Part shown: positions 21,187 to 29,766 of the stretch, piece after piece
Position numbering within the stretch: the stretch's first letter is position 1
Layout of the letters: every line of letters begins with the position of its first letter
Assembly: GCF_009208735.1 (NCBI RefSeq)
Contig: NZ_WFLJ01000026.1
Span: 1-64,000, forward strand
Length of the DNA stretch: 64,000 bases
Direction: 5' to 3'
Source: Janthinobacterium rivuli
GTDB lineage: Bacteria; Pseudomonadota; Gammaproteobacteria; Burkholderiales; Burkholderiaceae_D
The notes under the pieces: generated by a model
The model's database searches: none
What the model was told of the DNA's origin: nothing
What the model saw: only the letters and a program-made list of their open reading frames with translations
Translations under genes and position numbers: made by a program

Positions 21187-22302
21187 ATGGCAAACACATG
21201 GCAAGCAGGGCGGCGCATTGGAGTGGGATTGACCTTGGCGGCGGCCGTGCTGGCCTTGCCTGCTCACGCCCAGGAAGAAAAGGTCCTGAACATCTATAAC
21301 TGGTCCGACTATATCGGCGACGATACGATCAAAAATTTTGAGAAGGAAACGGGCATCAAGGTACGCTATGACGTTTTCGATAATAACGAAATCCTCAATG
21401 CGAAATTGGTGGCGGGCAAGTCAGGCTACGACATCGTCGTGCCGACGGCCCAGTGGGCGCGGCTGCAGATCGATGCGGGCCTGTTGCGCAAGCTCGACAA
21501 GAGCAAGCTGACGAACCTGGGCAACCTGGACCCCAGCCTGCAAGCCAAGCTGGCGAAGATCGACCCGAACAACGATTACCTGGTCGACTGGCTGTGGGGC
21601 TACACGACGGTGGGCATCAACGTCAACAAGGTCAAGGCCGCGCTGGGCGGCATGCCCATGCCCGACAATGCCTGGGACCTGGTGTTCGACCCGAAATATG
21701 CGGCCAAGCTGAAATCGTGCGGCGTGTCCTTCCTCGATTCGCCGTCGGAAGTGCTGCCGGCCGCCCTGCAATACCTGGGCAAGCCCGCGTACTCGAAAAC
21801 GGCCGCCGACTACCAGGAGGCGGGCAAGGTGCTGCAGGCGATCCGCCCCTACGTAACCCTGTTCAGCTCGTCCGGCTACATCAATGACATGGCCAACGGC
21901 TCCGTCTGCGTGGCGCTGGGCTGGTCGGGCGACATCAATATCGCGCGCCAGCGCGCCATCGATGCGAAAAACGGCAATGTGATCCAGGTGCTGGTGCCGA
22001 AGACGGCCGCCCTGATGTTCGACACCATGGCCATCCCGGCCGACGCGCCGCACCCGAACAATGCGCACCTGTTCATCAACTACATCCTGCGTCCGCAAGT
22101 GCATGCCAGCCTGAGCAACAAGGTGTTCTACGCGAACCCGAATCCGGCCAGCATCAAATATGTACGCAAGGACATCGGCGAGAACAAGGCCATCTTCCTG
22201 TCGGACGCCGACAAGCAGCGCATGGCGGCGCCGGAAGCGACCACGGCCGATATCCGTCGCTTGATGACGCGTATCTATACGAAATTCAAAACCGGAGTTT
22301 AA
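21187..22302 (+). CDS. potF: PotF-like polyamine ABC transporter binding protein
   Basis: A periplasmic substrate-binding protein of 371 residues, related to PotF/SpuD, which bind putrescine or similar polyamines. A signal peptide ends near residue 28 (LPAHA-QEEKVL). The mature protein opens with LNIYNWSDYIGDDTI, the family hallmark with an aromatic ligand-binding residue, and contains GYDIVVPTAQW and an LFSSSGYINDMANG segment. A strong GGAGGCGGT ribosome site precedes the ATG. No permease or ATPase gene is nearby, so it must serve a transporter encoded elsewhere. Putrescine versus another polyamine cannot be decided here. Confidence 0.88.
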   Translation: MANTWQAGRRIGVGLTLAAAVLALPAHAQEEKVLNIYNWSDYIGDDTIKNFEKETGIKVRYDVFDNNEILNAKLVAGKSGYDIVVPTAQWARLQIDAGLLRKLDKSKLTNLGNLDPSLQAKLAKIDPNNDYLVDWLWGYTTVGINVNKVKAALGGMPMPDNAWDLVFDPKYAAKLKSCGVSFLDSPSEVLPAALQYLGKPAYSKTAADYQEAGKVLQAIRPYVTLFSSSGYINDMANGSVCVALGWSGDINIARQRAIDAKNGNVIQVLVPKTAALMFDTMAIPADAPHPNNAHLFINYILRPQVHASLSNKVFYANPNPASIKYVRKDIGENKAIFLSDADKQRMAAPEATTADIRRLMTRIYTKFKTGV

Positions 22303-22496
22303 AGTACGAGCTCCCTACAAAACTGTAGCGAGCGGAAGGGAGTTGTGATCGAGAAGCGGAACTGTGCTTTAGCACAGTGAGCATCGCAGATTGCAAATCG
22401 CGACGCGCAGTAAGTTTTGTGGGGAGATACAAGGATGGCGCGAGAGACTGACCGGTAGGCCGTCGCTGGCGCCATGCGATAGTGCCGAGGTGACCG
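22303..22496. other. Intergenic region after potF
   Basis: No gene is seen. It contains the inverted-repeat-bounded element at 22311-22426 and then about 70 bases with no recognised feature before the small ORF on the other strand. Confidence 0.6.
22311..22426. repeat. 116-base element with terminal inverted repeats and an internal hairpin
   Basis: CTCCCTACAAAACT at 22311-22324 pairs with AGTTTTGTGGGGAG at 22413-22426 (13 of 14, with one G-T). Inside is ACTGTGC-TTTA-GCACAGT (22361-22378). It begins eight bases after the potF stop. It could be a structured 3' untranslated region, a terminator region or a small non-autonomous mobile repeat. I do not recognise the family. Confidence 0.5.
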
Positions 22497-22514
22497 CTAC
22501 TCGTGGTAGCGGTC
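22492..22514. repeat. 9-base perfect hairpin over a small-ORF stop
   Basis: GACCGCTAC-TCGTG-GTAGCGGTC is a perfect inverted repeat covering the last codons and stop of the 41-residue ORF on the minus strand. There is no T run next to it. Confidence 0.5.
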
Positions 22515-22622
22515 CATCAGCTTATGGTGACTGCCGCGCATTTCTTCGATCAGTTCAAAGGCGACGAAGCCGATGATGGCGGCGAAGATGGCGATGAAGA
22601 GAAAAACGAGGAAGGTTAACAT
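22497..22622 (-). CDS. Small single-span membrane protein (41 aa)
   Basis: An ORF of 41 codons plus stop, read from the ATG at 22622. It begins MLTFLVFLFIAIFAAIIG, a hydrophobic span over residues 2-22, and ends in a charged tail (EEMRGSHHKLMDRYHE). The membrane-span-plus-tail design and lack of overlap with another gene support a real small protein. The ribosome site is weak (AAAGACC before the ATG). I do not recognise a family. It lies downstream of the sixA remnant on the same strand and might be the last gene of a ppk1-sixA transcript. Confidence 0.55.
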   Translation of the reverse strand: MLTFLVFLFIAIFAAIIGFVAFELIEEMRGSHHKLMDRYHE

Positions 22623-22807
22623 GGTCTTTCAGCCGCCGTTGGACGGCTGTCCGCTGGGTTGCTCAATGTGCCAGAGCAGCGCTCCAACACGTAGTTGATG
22701 CAATTAAACTCTAGCAGATCGGCAGCGCTTTGCAAGGCTGCCGAGTTGTAATTCCTGCCAGTATTTGTCCCAGCACACTTTTTGCGCATTTCCCTGCTTG
22801 AGCACGT
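22623..22807. other. Intergenic region upstream of the small membrane ORF
   Basis: No gene is seen. It should carry the promoter or leader of the 41-residue ORF on the minus strand. An isolated GCGCATTTCCC (22784-22794) repeats the edge sequence of the two sixA 3' copies. Confidence 0.5.
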
Positions 22808-22920
22808 CTATTTCACCACCAAATCATGCGCCATCACGGCCTTCAGATAAACACTGATCGGGTCGCCTGGCTCGCGCTGCGAGAACCTGTTCATCCTTGC
22901 GTTGGCCTTGCGCATTTCCC
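22808..22920 (-). pseudogene. Second, diverged 3' end of sixA
   Basis: About 112 bases repeat the 3' end of the intact sixA gene right behind its stop. The copy stays in frame and encodes SQREPGDPISVYLKAVMAHD and LVVK before a TAG, identical in protein to the intact gene over this stretch, while several codons differ synonymously (for example GTG for GTA, GAT for GAC, TTG for CTT, and TAG for TAA). Upstream of that the protein differs (ANARMNR in place of ASAWW). It looks like the retained end of an older sixA allele. It has no promoter or full-length frame of its own. Confidence 0.8.
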
Positions 22921-23379
22921 TTATTTCACCACAAGGTCATGCGCCATTACCGCCTTCAGATAAACACTGATCGGGTCGCCTGGCTCGCGCTGCGAGAACC
23001 ACCACGCGCTGGCCTTGCGCATTTCCCATTCCTGCTCTTCGCCCGTCAACAGCAGGGCGGCGGCCTGGCCCAGGGTGGGTTGGTGGCCGACGATGAGCAC
23101 GGTTTCCTTGCCGGCGGGCCAATTGGCCGCTTTGAGGATATCTTCCGCTTCGGCGCCGGGCGCCAGTTCCGGCATCAGCTTGAACTTGCGGCCCAGCGCT
23201 TCGGCCGTTTGCAGGGTGCGCAGGGCGGGACTGACGAGGATGCGGCAGTTTTCCGGTAATTGCGACGCCAGCCATTCCCCCATGCGGCGCGCCTGTTTCT
23301 GGCCTTTGACGGTCAGGGCGCGTTCGAGGTCGGGGACGCCCGGCTCGGCTTCCGCGTGTCGCCACAAGATGAGATCCAT
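22921..23379 (-). CDS. sixA: SixA-like phosphohistidine phosphatase
   Basis: A histidine-phosphatase (phosphoglycerate-mutase fold) protein of 152 residues of the SixA family, whose members remove phosphate from histidines of phosphorelay or phosphotransferase proteins. The catalytic RHAE (H8) opens the protein after MDLILW, and the second active-site histidine is in LIVGHQPTLG. GAGGAG lies upstream of the ATG. It follows ppk1 on the same strand after 25 bases and probably shares its transcript. Its 3' end is duplicated just downstream. Confidence 0.9.
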   Translation of the reverse strand: MDLILWRHAEAEPGVPDLERALTVKGQKQARRMGEWLASQLPENCRILVSPALRTLQTAEALGRKFKLMPELAPGAEAEDILKAANWPAGKETVLIVGHQPTLGQAAALLLTGEEQEWEMRKASAWWFSQREPGDPISVYLKAVMAHDLVVK

Positions 23380-23404
23380 GCTGTGCTCCTCTGTGTAGAA
23401 TTGC

Positions 23405-25498
23405 CTATTCGCCGACCTCCGCGCCCGGCGTGCCCAGTGTGTGCATCAAATATTGCTGGGCGCTGAACGGCGTCTGCTTGCCGCGCGGCTTGCGGCGCGC
23501 GTACTGGCCCGTCGGCTCCAGTTCCCATGCATTCGTATTATCCTTCAAATACGGATTCAAGCCCTCGGCGATCACGCGCCGCTTCAGTGCCCGGTCCAGC
23601 ACGGGGAAAGCCACTTCCACGCGGCGGAACAGGTTGCGGCTCATCCAGTCGGCGCTGGCCAGGTAGACATCGTGCGCCAAGTCGTTGCGGAAATAATAAA
23701 TGCGGCTATGTTCGAGGAAACGGCCGATCACGGAGCGCACCTTGATGTTTTCCGACAAGCCAGGCACGCCCGGCTTCAGGGTGCAGGCGCCGCGCACGAT
23801 CAGGTCGATCTTCACGCCATCGGTCGAGGCCGCATACAGGGCGCGGATCACGGATTCGTCCACCAGCGCGTTGACTTTCACGATGATGCGCCCGCGCCGG
23901 CCCGCGCGGGCGATCTTCGCCTCGTTGCGGATGGCCTTGATGATCTCGCTTTGCAGGCCGAACGGCGCCAGCCACAAATGGTTCAGGTTATGCGGCTTGG
24001 TCAGGCTGGTCAGGTGGATGAAGACTTCATTGACTTCCACTGCCAGGTCTTGCTTGGCCGTCAGCAAGCCAAAATCCGTGTACAGCTTGGTTGTCGTGGG
24101 ATGGTAGTTGCCGGTACCCAAGTGGGCGTAGAAGCGCAAGGAGCCTTCTTCGCGGCGGATGACGAGCGCCACCTTGGCATGGGTTTTCAGACCCACGACG
24201 CCGTACACGACTTGCGCGCCCGCCTGTTCCAGCTTGTCGGCCCAGTTGATATTGGCTTCTTCGTCGAAACGCGCCATCAATTCCACGATGACGGTCACTT
24301 CCTTGCCCATCTTCGCCGCCGTGATCAACGACTCCATCAGGTCCGAGTTCATGCCCGTGCGGTAGATCGTCTGCTTGATGGCCACGACGGACGGGTCGTA
24401 GGCGGCGCTGCGGATGAAGTCGATCACCGTCTGGAACGACTGGTACGGGTGGTGCAGCAGGATGTCGTGCTTGGTCAGGGCGGCAAAGATGTCGTTGCCG
24501 ATGGCTTTATGCGCGAGACCGGGGAAAAACGGCGGGAAGCGCAGCTCCGGCTGCTTGACGTGGTCGATCATTTCCGACAGGCGCACGAGGTTCACGGGGC
24601 CGTTGACGCGGTAGAGGCGGCTTTGATCGAGGTTGAACTGGTCGAGCAGGAATTGCGACAATTCTGGCGGGCAATTGCGTGCCACTTCCAGGCGCACGGA
24701 GGTGCCGAACTGGCGGCCCACCAGCTCGCCTTTCAGGGCCTGGCGCAGATTCTTGACTTCGTCCTCATCGACCCACAGGTCGCTGTCGCGTGTGACGCGG
24801 AATTGCGAATAGGCAATCACCTCGCGTCCGGCGAACAGGTCGGAAATGTGCGCGTGGATGACGGAGGACAATAAACAGAAGGAGACGCCATCGCCTGAAA
24901 TCTCGTCCGGCAGCTTGATGACGCGCGGCAAGACGCGGGGCGCCTTGACGATGGCGATCGCCGTGCCGCGGCCGAACGCATCCTTGCCGCTCAGCGAGAC
25001 GATGAAATTGAGACTTTTATTGACGACTTGCGGGAAGGGGTGGGCCGGGTCGAGGCCGATCGGCGTCAGCAGGGGCCGCACTTCGCGGTCGAAATACTGC
25101 TTGACCCAGGCGCGCTGCGCCTCGTTGCGGTCGCTGTCGCGCAGCAAATGCACGCCCGCTTCGCGCAGGGCCGGCAAGACGTCGTTATTTAATATCTCGT
25201 ACTGGCGCTCCACCAGCGCATGACACTCCTTGCCGATGCGCTCCAGATTGGCCGCCAGGGCAGGGTGGCCGGCCAGCGAACCGCCGATGCTGCCGGCCGC
25301 CAGCAGGCTGGCCACGCGCACCTCGAAGAACTCATCCATGTTACTGCTGACGATGCACAGGTAGCGCAGGCGCTCGAGCAGCGGAATGTTCGGGTCTTCC
25401 GCCTGGGCCATCACGCGCCGGTTGAAAGTCAGTTGCGACAGCTCGCGGTCAAGCAGGATGCCCGATTTGGTCACTTCCGTGTGCAGTTCAGGTTTCAT
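23405..25498 (-). CDS. ppk1: Polyphosphate kinase Ppk1
   Basis: Makes inorganic polyphosphate reversibly from ATP at the membrane. It has 697 residues, the normal length. The family N-terminus (LLDRELSQLTFNRRVMAQAEDP) and the two catalytic-histidine regions (KTHAKVALVIRRE and HLGTGNYHPTTTKLYTDFGL) are clear, as is the Arg/Lys-rich active site. I chose the ATG at 25498 (MKPELHTEVT) because the family starts there; the open frame to 25603 crosses the Pho box. It is divergent from pstS, and a Pho box faces it, so it should be induced by phosphate starvation through PhoB. Confidence 0.96.
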   Translation of the reverse strand: MKPELHTEVTKSGILLDRELSQLTFNRRVMAQAEDPNIPLLERLRYLCIVSSNMDEFFEVRVASLLAAGSIGGSLAGHPALAANLERIGKECHALVERQYEILNNDVLPALREAGVHLLRDSDRNEAQRAWVKQYFDREVRPLLTPIGLDPAHPFPQVVNKSLNFIVSLSGKDAFGRGTAIAIVKAPRVLPRVIKLPDEISGDGVSFCLLSSVIHAHISDLFAGREVIAYSQFRVTRDSDLWVDEDEVKNLRQALKGELVGRQFGTSVRLEVARNCPPELSQFLLDQFNLDQSRLYRVNGPVNLVRLSEMIDHVKQPELRFPPFFPGLAHKAIGNDIFAALTKHDILLHHPYQSFQTVIDFIRSAAYDPSVVAIKQTIYRTGMNSDLMESLITAAKMGKEVTVIVELMARFDEEANINWADKLEQAGAQVVYGVVGLKTHAKVALVIRREEGSLRFYAHLGTGNYHPTTTKLYTDFGLLTAKQDLAVEVNEVFIHLTSLTKPHNLNHLWLAPFGLQSEIIKAIRNEAKIARAGRRGRIIVKVNALVDESVIRALYAASTDGVKIDLIVRGACTLKPGVPGLSENIKVRSVIGRFLEHSRIYYFRNDLAHDVYLASADWMSRNLFRRVEVAFPVLDRALKRRVIAEGLNPYLKDNTNAWELEPTGQYARRKPRGKQTPFSAQQYLMHTLGTPGAEVGE

Positions 25499-25574
25499 AT
25501 TCTTTTGTCTTTGCAGATGATTAATTCTAGCGGTATTTTTACTTGTATGACGCGCAATGAGTGTAATCATGAAA

Positions 25575-25593
25575 TATGACATGGCCGTGACAT
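25575..25593 (-). promoter_or_regulatory. Pho box facing ppk1
   Basis: On the minus strand this reads ATGTCACGGCCATGTCATA: two TGTCA units six bases apart, as in the PhoB consensus. It lies about 80 bases upstream of the ppk1 start. A further TGTCAT half-site on the plus strand is at 25598-25603. Confidence 0.75.
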
Positions 25594-25685
25594 ATTCTGT
25601 CATAAAGCGCCGGCGCGGATGTCATTTGCGGCGCTGAAAATGGCATTTCCCGGGGCGTAGGCAAATATTTCATGAAATGTGGCGC

Positions 25686-25704
25686 ATGTCATAAAGCTGT
25701 CATA
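25686..25704 (+). promoter_or_regulatory. Pho box of pstS
   Basis: ATGTCATAAAGCTGTCATA is a near-perfect PhoB site (TGTCAT, AAAGC, TGTCAT), 66 bases upstream of the pstS ATG. PhoB-P activation under phosphate starvation is expected. Confidence 0.88.
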
Positions 25705-25769
25705 TTCGCTTGCTAGACTGCGCAGCATTCAACCGGGACTTTGAGCCCTAACAACCCTGAGGACTTGAT

Positions 25770-26819
25770 ATGCAAATGAAGCAAATGTTCAAATTTATCG
25801 TCGTGGGTGCTTCGGCAGCGATGGCATTTTCTTCCGCTTCCGTCATGGCGGCAGATATGACAGGTGCTGGTGCAACCTTCCCGTACCCGATCTACGCCAA
25901 ATGGGCTGAAACCTACAAAGCCAACACGGGCAACGGCCTGAACTACCAATCCGTCGGTTCCGGCGCCGGCATCAAGCAAATCAAGGCCAAGACTGTTGAA
26001 TTCGGCGCTTCGGACATGCCTTTGAAGGCGGAAGAGCTGGAAGAAGCGGGCCTGATGCAGTTCCCTGCCATCATGGGCGGCGTGGTCACCATCGTCAACC
26101 TGGACGGCGTGACCCCAGGCCAGCTGAAAATGACGGGTAAAGTCGTAGGCGACATCTACCTGGGCAAGATCACCAAGTGGAGCGCGCCGGAAATCGCCGC
26201 GCTGAACACGGGCATCAAGCTGCCGGACACGGAAATCACCGTGGTGCACCGCGCCGACGGTTCGGGCACCTCGTTCCTGTTCACCGACTTCCTGTCGAAA
26301 ACCAACCCGGAATTCAAATCGAAAATCGGCGCTGGCTCGGCTGTGAAGTGGGCCGTGGGCGTGGGCGGCAAGGGTAACGAAGGCGTCGCCGCCAACGTAC
26401 AGCGTATCAAGGGTTCGATCGGCTACGTCGAGTGGGCTTACGCCAAGAAAAACAAGATGTCGCACACCCAGCTGCAAAACAAGGACGGCAACTTCCTGCA
26501 GCCTGACGACGACAACTTCAAGGCAGCAGCCGCTTCCGCACCTTGGACGCAAACCCCAGGCTTCGGCGTGGTCCTGACCGACCAGGCTGGCAAGAACAGC
26601 TGGCCGATCACCGGCGTGTCGTTCATCCTGATGCACAAAGTCCAGGCTGACGCAGCCAAGGCCAAGGAAGTCCTGAAGTTCTTCGACTGGGCCTACAAAA
26701 ATGGCGGCCCAGCTGCCGTCGAACTGGACTACGTTCCAATGCCGGCATCGGTCGTGAAACAGGTGCAGGAATCGTGGAAAGCCAATCTGAAAGATGCATC
26801 GGGCAAATCGATCTACTAA
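25770..26819 (+). CDS. pstS: PstS, phosphate-binding protein
   Basis: A periplasmic binding protein of 349 residues for the high-affinity phosphate ABC transporter PstSCAB. A signal peptide ends near residue 28 (ASVMAA-DMTGAG). The ligand-binding signatures GAGATFPYPIY, SVGSGAGIKQI, GASDMPL and HRADGSGTSFLFTDFL are present. GAGGA precedes the ATG. A Pho box lies upstream. A 222-base gap with two stem-loops separates it from pstC, an arrangement that usually lets the binding protein be made in excess over the membrane parts. Confidence 0.97.
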   Translation: MQMKQMFKFIVVGASAAMAFSSASVMAADMTGAGATFPYPIYAKWAETYKANTGNGLNYQSVGSGAGIKQIKAKTVEFGASDMPLKAEELEEAGLMQFPAIMGGVVTIVNLDGVTPGQLKMTGKVVGDIYLGKITKWSAPEIAALNTGIKLPDTEITVVHRADGSGTSFLFTDFLSKTNPEFKSKIGAGSAVKWAVGVGGKGNEGVAANVQRIKGSIGYVEWAYAKKNKMSHTQLQNKDGNFLQPDDDNFKAAAASAPWTQTPGFGVVLTDQAGKNSWPITGVSFILMHKVQADAAKAKEVLKFFDWAYKNGGPAAVELDYVPMPASVVKQVQESWKANLKDASGKSIY

Positions 26820-26854
26820 TCCGATAGTCTGAATACAGCAATATCCATCCTTGT

Positions 26855-26876
26855 CCCCGCCAGCAGCACGGCGGGG
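26855..26876 (+). terminator. First stem-loop between pstS and pstC
   Basis: CCCCGCC and GGCGGGG form a 7-base stem with an 8-base loop, 35 bases after the pstS stop. There is no T run, so it is more likely a 3'-end stabiliser or partial terminator than a full stop. Confidence 0.5.
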
Positions 26877-26883
26877 CAGGGAG

Positions 26884-26927
26884 TTAGCCAGGACCGCCCG
26901 CAAGCCCTTGCAGACGGTCCTGGCTAA
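26884..26927 (+). terminator. Second stem-loop between pstS and pstC
   Basis: TTAGCCAGGACCG pairs perfectly with CGGTCCTGGCTAA (13 bases), with an inner GCAA/TTGC helix in the loop. With the preceding stem it may block exonucleases behind pstS mRNA and limit read-through to pstC. Confidence 0.55.
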
Positions 26928-27041
26928 AGAAGCAACAATAAAACAAGAGTTCAAAATAGCGACACCGGCAGTACCACCCACATCTGGCACAATATGAGCG
27001 CACAATCTACCTCCACCACGATCCCCATGCCAGGCGGCACC

Positions 27042-28013
27042 ATGACCGATTCCATCAGTCACGCGCAAATGCTTTCCACCATGCGCAAGCAGCGCATCCA
27101 GGATTTTCTGTTCCACAAGGTGACGATGCTGTTCGCCCTGTCGGTGCTGATCGTCCTGGTCGGCATCATCATTTCGCTGATCATGGAATCGATACCGGCC
27201 TTCAAGACCTTCGGCCTGCATTTCATCGTGTCCGCGGAATGGGATCCCGTCAATGACCAGTACGGCGCCCTGATCCCCATCATCGGCACCCTGGTGACGT
27301 CCGTCATCGCTCTGCTGATCGCCTTTCCCGTCAGCTTCGGCATCGCCTTGTTCCTCACGGAAATCTGCCCAGCCTGGCTGCGCCGCCCGCTGGGCACGGC
27401 TGTCGAGCTGCTGGCCGGTGTGCCATCGATCATCTACGGCATCTGGGGCCTGTTCGTGTTCGCGCCCCTGTTCGCCGACCACGTCCAGCCTCTGCTGAAA
27501 GCCACCTTGGGCAACGTGCCCGTCATCGGCCAGCTGTTCAGCGGCCCCATGATGGGCATCGGCCTGCTGACGGCCGGCCTGGTGCTGGCCATCATGATCA
27601 TTCCGTTCATCGCTTCCGTGATGCGCGACGTGTTCGAGATCGTCCCTGCCGTGCTGAAGGAATCGGCCTACGGTCTGGGCTGCACGCGCTGGGAAGTGGT
27701 GCGCAAGATCGTCTTGCCATACACCAAGACCGGCGTCGTCGGCGGCGTCATGCTGGGCCTGGGCCGCGCGCTGGGCGAGACCATGGCCGTGACCTTCGTC
27801 ATCGGTAACGCGAACAAGCTGTCGTGGTCGTTGTTTGCCGCCGGTAACAGCATCACCTCCTTGCTGGCGAACGAATTCGGCGAAGCGCAATCGGCGCTGC
27901 ACGTGTCCTCGCTGTTCTCGCTGGCCCTGATCCTGTTTGTCATCACCTTTATCGTCTTATCCGCCGCCAAGCTGATGCTGGCTGGCATGTCCCGCAAGGA
28001 AGGCACGAAATGA
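27042..28013 (+). CDS. pstC: PstC, phosphate transporter permease
   Basis: An inner-membrane permease of the Pst transporter with about six spans and 323 residues. The first span is [19 protein letters not shown]. The permease loop [20 protein letters not shown] contacts the ATPase PstB. I prefer the ATG at 27042 (MTDSISHAQ), which has AGGCGG just upstream; the in-frame ATG at 26994 would add 16 residues and has no ribosome site. The stop overlaps the pstA start (ATGA), so the two permeases are translationally coupled. Confidence 0.93.
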   Translation: MTDSISHAQMLSTMRKQRIQDFLFHKVTMLFALSVLIVLVGIIISLIMESIPAFKTFGLHFIVSAEWDPVNDQYGALIPIIGTLVTSVIALLIAFPVSFGIALFLTEICPAWLRRPLGTAVELLAGVPSIIYGIWGLFVFAPLFADHVQPLLKATLGNVPVIGQLFSGPMMGIGLLTAGLVLAIMIIPFIASVMRDVFEIVPAVLKESAYGLGCTRWEVVRKIVLPYTKTGVVGGVMLGLGRALGETMAVTFVIGNANKLSWSLFAAGNSITSLLANEFGEAQSALHVSSLFSLALILFVITFIVLSAAKLMLAGMSRKEGTK

Positions 28014-28897
28014 GCCAAGTAAGCACTCTCGACGTTCCGGCCAAGCCGGCCATGAACCCCGTCTACCGCAAGCGCCTGCTGATGCACCGCGTCGGTATCG
28101 CCCTGTCGGTGGCCGCCATGGCCCTGGGCCTGGCCGTGCTCGTGTGGATCCTGTTCACCCTGGTGATCAAGGGTTTCGGCGCCCTGTCCGTCGACCTGTT
28201 CACGCAAACGACGCCGGCCCCGGGCAGCGAAGGCGGCGGCTTGATCAATGCCATCGTCGGCAGCGCCCTGATGGTGGGCCTGGCCACGGTCGTCAGCACC
28301 CCGATCGGCATCCTGGCCGGCATCTACCTGGCCGAATACGGCGAAGAAAACAAGCTGGCGCAAGTGACGCGTTTCGTCACCGACATCATGCTGTCGGCGC
28401 CATCGATCGTCATCGGCCTGTTCGTGTATGCGCTGTACGTGGCGCATGTGAAACACTTCTCCGGTTACGCCGGCGCCATCGCCCTGTCGCTGATCGCGGT
28501 GCCGGTGGTGGTGCGCACGACGGACAATATGCTGCGCCTGGTGCCGAACAGCCTGCTGGAAGCCGCGTTTGCCCTGGGCGCGCCGCGCTGGAAGGTCGCC
28601 ACCCTGGTGCGCTTGCGCGCCGTCAAGGCGGGCGTCATCACCGGTGTGCTGCTGGCCTTGGCCCGCATCGCCGGCGAAACGGCGCCACTGCTGTTCACGG
28701 CCCTGAATAACCAGTTCCAAAGCTTCAACATGAATGCGCCGATGGCCAACTTGCCGTCCGTCATCGCATCGTTCGCGATGAGCCCGTACGACAACTGGCG
28801 CTCGCTGGCCTGGGGCGGCGCACTGCTGATCACCTTCAGCGTGCTGGCCCTGAATATCCTGTCGCGCACCGTGTTCAGCCAAAAAGTCCCTAATTAA
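28010..28897 (+). CDS. pstA: PstA, phosphate transporter permease
   Basis: The second Pst permease, with 295 residues and six spans by hydrophobicity. [34 protein letters not shown] and the ATPase-contact loop [20 protein letters not shown] are typical. It starts inside the pstC stop (four-base overlap) and is followed by pstB after 26 bases. Confidence 0.95.
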   Translation: MSQVSTLDVPAKPAMNPVYRKRLLMHRVGIALSVAAMALGLAVLVWILFTLVIKGFGALSVDLFTQTTPAPGSEGGGLINAIVGSALMVGLATVVSTPIGILAGIYLAEYGEENKLAQVTRFVTDIMLSAPSIVIGLFVYALYVAHVKHFSGYAGAIALSLIAVPVVVRTTDNMLRLVPNSLLEAAFALGAPRWKVATLVRLRAVKAGVITGVLLALARIAGETAPLLFTALNNQFQSFNMNAPMANLPSVIASFAMSPYDNWRSLAWGGALLITFSVLALNILSRTVFSQKVPN

Positions 28898-28923
28898 ACA
28901 GATACCGAGCGAAGCGAACCCCT

Positions 28924-29718
28924 ATGAATACGCAAATGAATCCAGCACAAGACCTGGCACCAAAGAAAAAAACCATCGAGATTTCGGGCCTGAACTTTTT
29001 TTACGGCAAAACGCAAAGCTTGCATAACGTCAACCTGGACATCCACGAAAAGAAGGTCACGGCTTTCATCGGCCCGTCCGGTTGCGGCAAATCGACCCTG
29101 CTGCGCACCCTGAACCGCATGTACGACCTGTACCCGGGCCAGCGCGCGGAAGGCTCGATTCTGTACCGCGGCCGCAACGTGCTCGACGCGGACCAGGACG
29201 TCAACATGCTGCGCGCCAAGGTCGGCATGGTGTTCCAGAAGCCGACGCCGTTCCCCATGTCCGTGTACGACAACATCGCCTTCGGCGTGCGCCTGTATGA
29301 AGACCTGTCGAAGGGCGAAATGGACGAACGCGTCGAATGGGCCCTGAAAAAGGCCGCGCTGTGGGGCGAGGTCAAGGACAAGCTGACCAAGAGCGGCCTG
29401 TCGCTGTCGGGCGGCCAGCAGCAGCGTTTGTGCATCGCGCGCGGCGTGGCCGTGAAGCCGGACGTCTTGCTGCTCGATGAGCCGACCTCGGCGCTGGACC
29501 CGATCTCGACGTCGAAAGTGGAAGAGCTGATCAGCGAACTGAAACAGGATTACACGATCGCCATCGTGACGCACAATATGCAGCAGGCGGCGCGTTGCTC
29601 CGACTACACGGCCTATATGTACCTGGGCGAGCTGGTGGAATTCGGCGAAACGGACCAGATATTCATGAATCCTGCCCGCAAGGAAACGCAGGATTACATC
29701 ACGGGCCGCTTCGGCTGA
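28924..29718 (+). CDS. pstB: PstB, phosphate transporter ATPase
   Basis: An ABC ATPase of 264 residues that drives PstCA. Walker [10 protein letters not shown], the signature LSGGQQQR, Walker [13 protein letters not shown] and the switch histidine in IVTHNMQQA are intact. [13 protein letters not shown]-type residues in the Q-loop segment are typical of PstB. An internal Met five codons in could be the true start. It lies within pstSCAB-phoU and also takes part in PhoR signalling in known systems. Confidence 0.97.
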   Translation: MNTQMNPAQDLAPKKKTIEISGLNFFYGKTQSLHNVNLDIHEKKVTAFIGPSGCGKSTLLRTLNRMYDLYPGQRAEGSILYRGRNVLDADQDVNMLRAKVGMVFQKPTPFPMSVYDNIAFGVRLYEDLSKGEMDERVEWALKKAALWGEVKDKLTKSGLSLSGGQQQRLCIARGVAVKPDVLLLDEPTSALDPISTSKVEELISELKQDYTIAIVTHNMQQAARCSDYTAYMYLGELVEFGETDQIFMNPARKETQDYITGRFG

Positions 29719-29766
29719 TCCGCCCAGAATAACGACATACAAGACAACTGAATACGGAGAGACGGC

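Noticed and set aside
21187-22302. A complete polyamine ABC transporter operon
   Set aside because: Only the binding protein is present; the flanks hold clpB and non-coding sequence.
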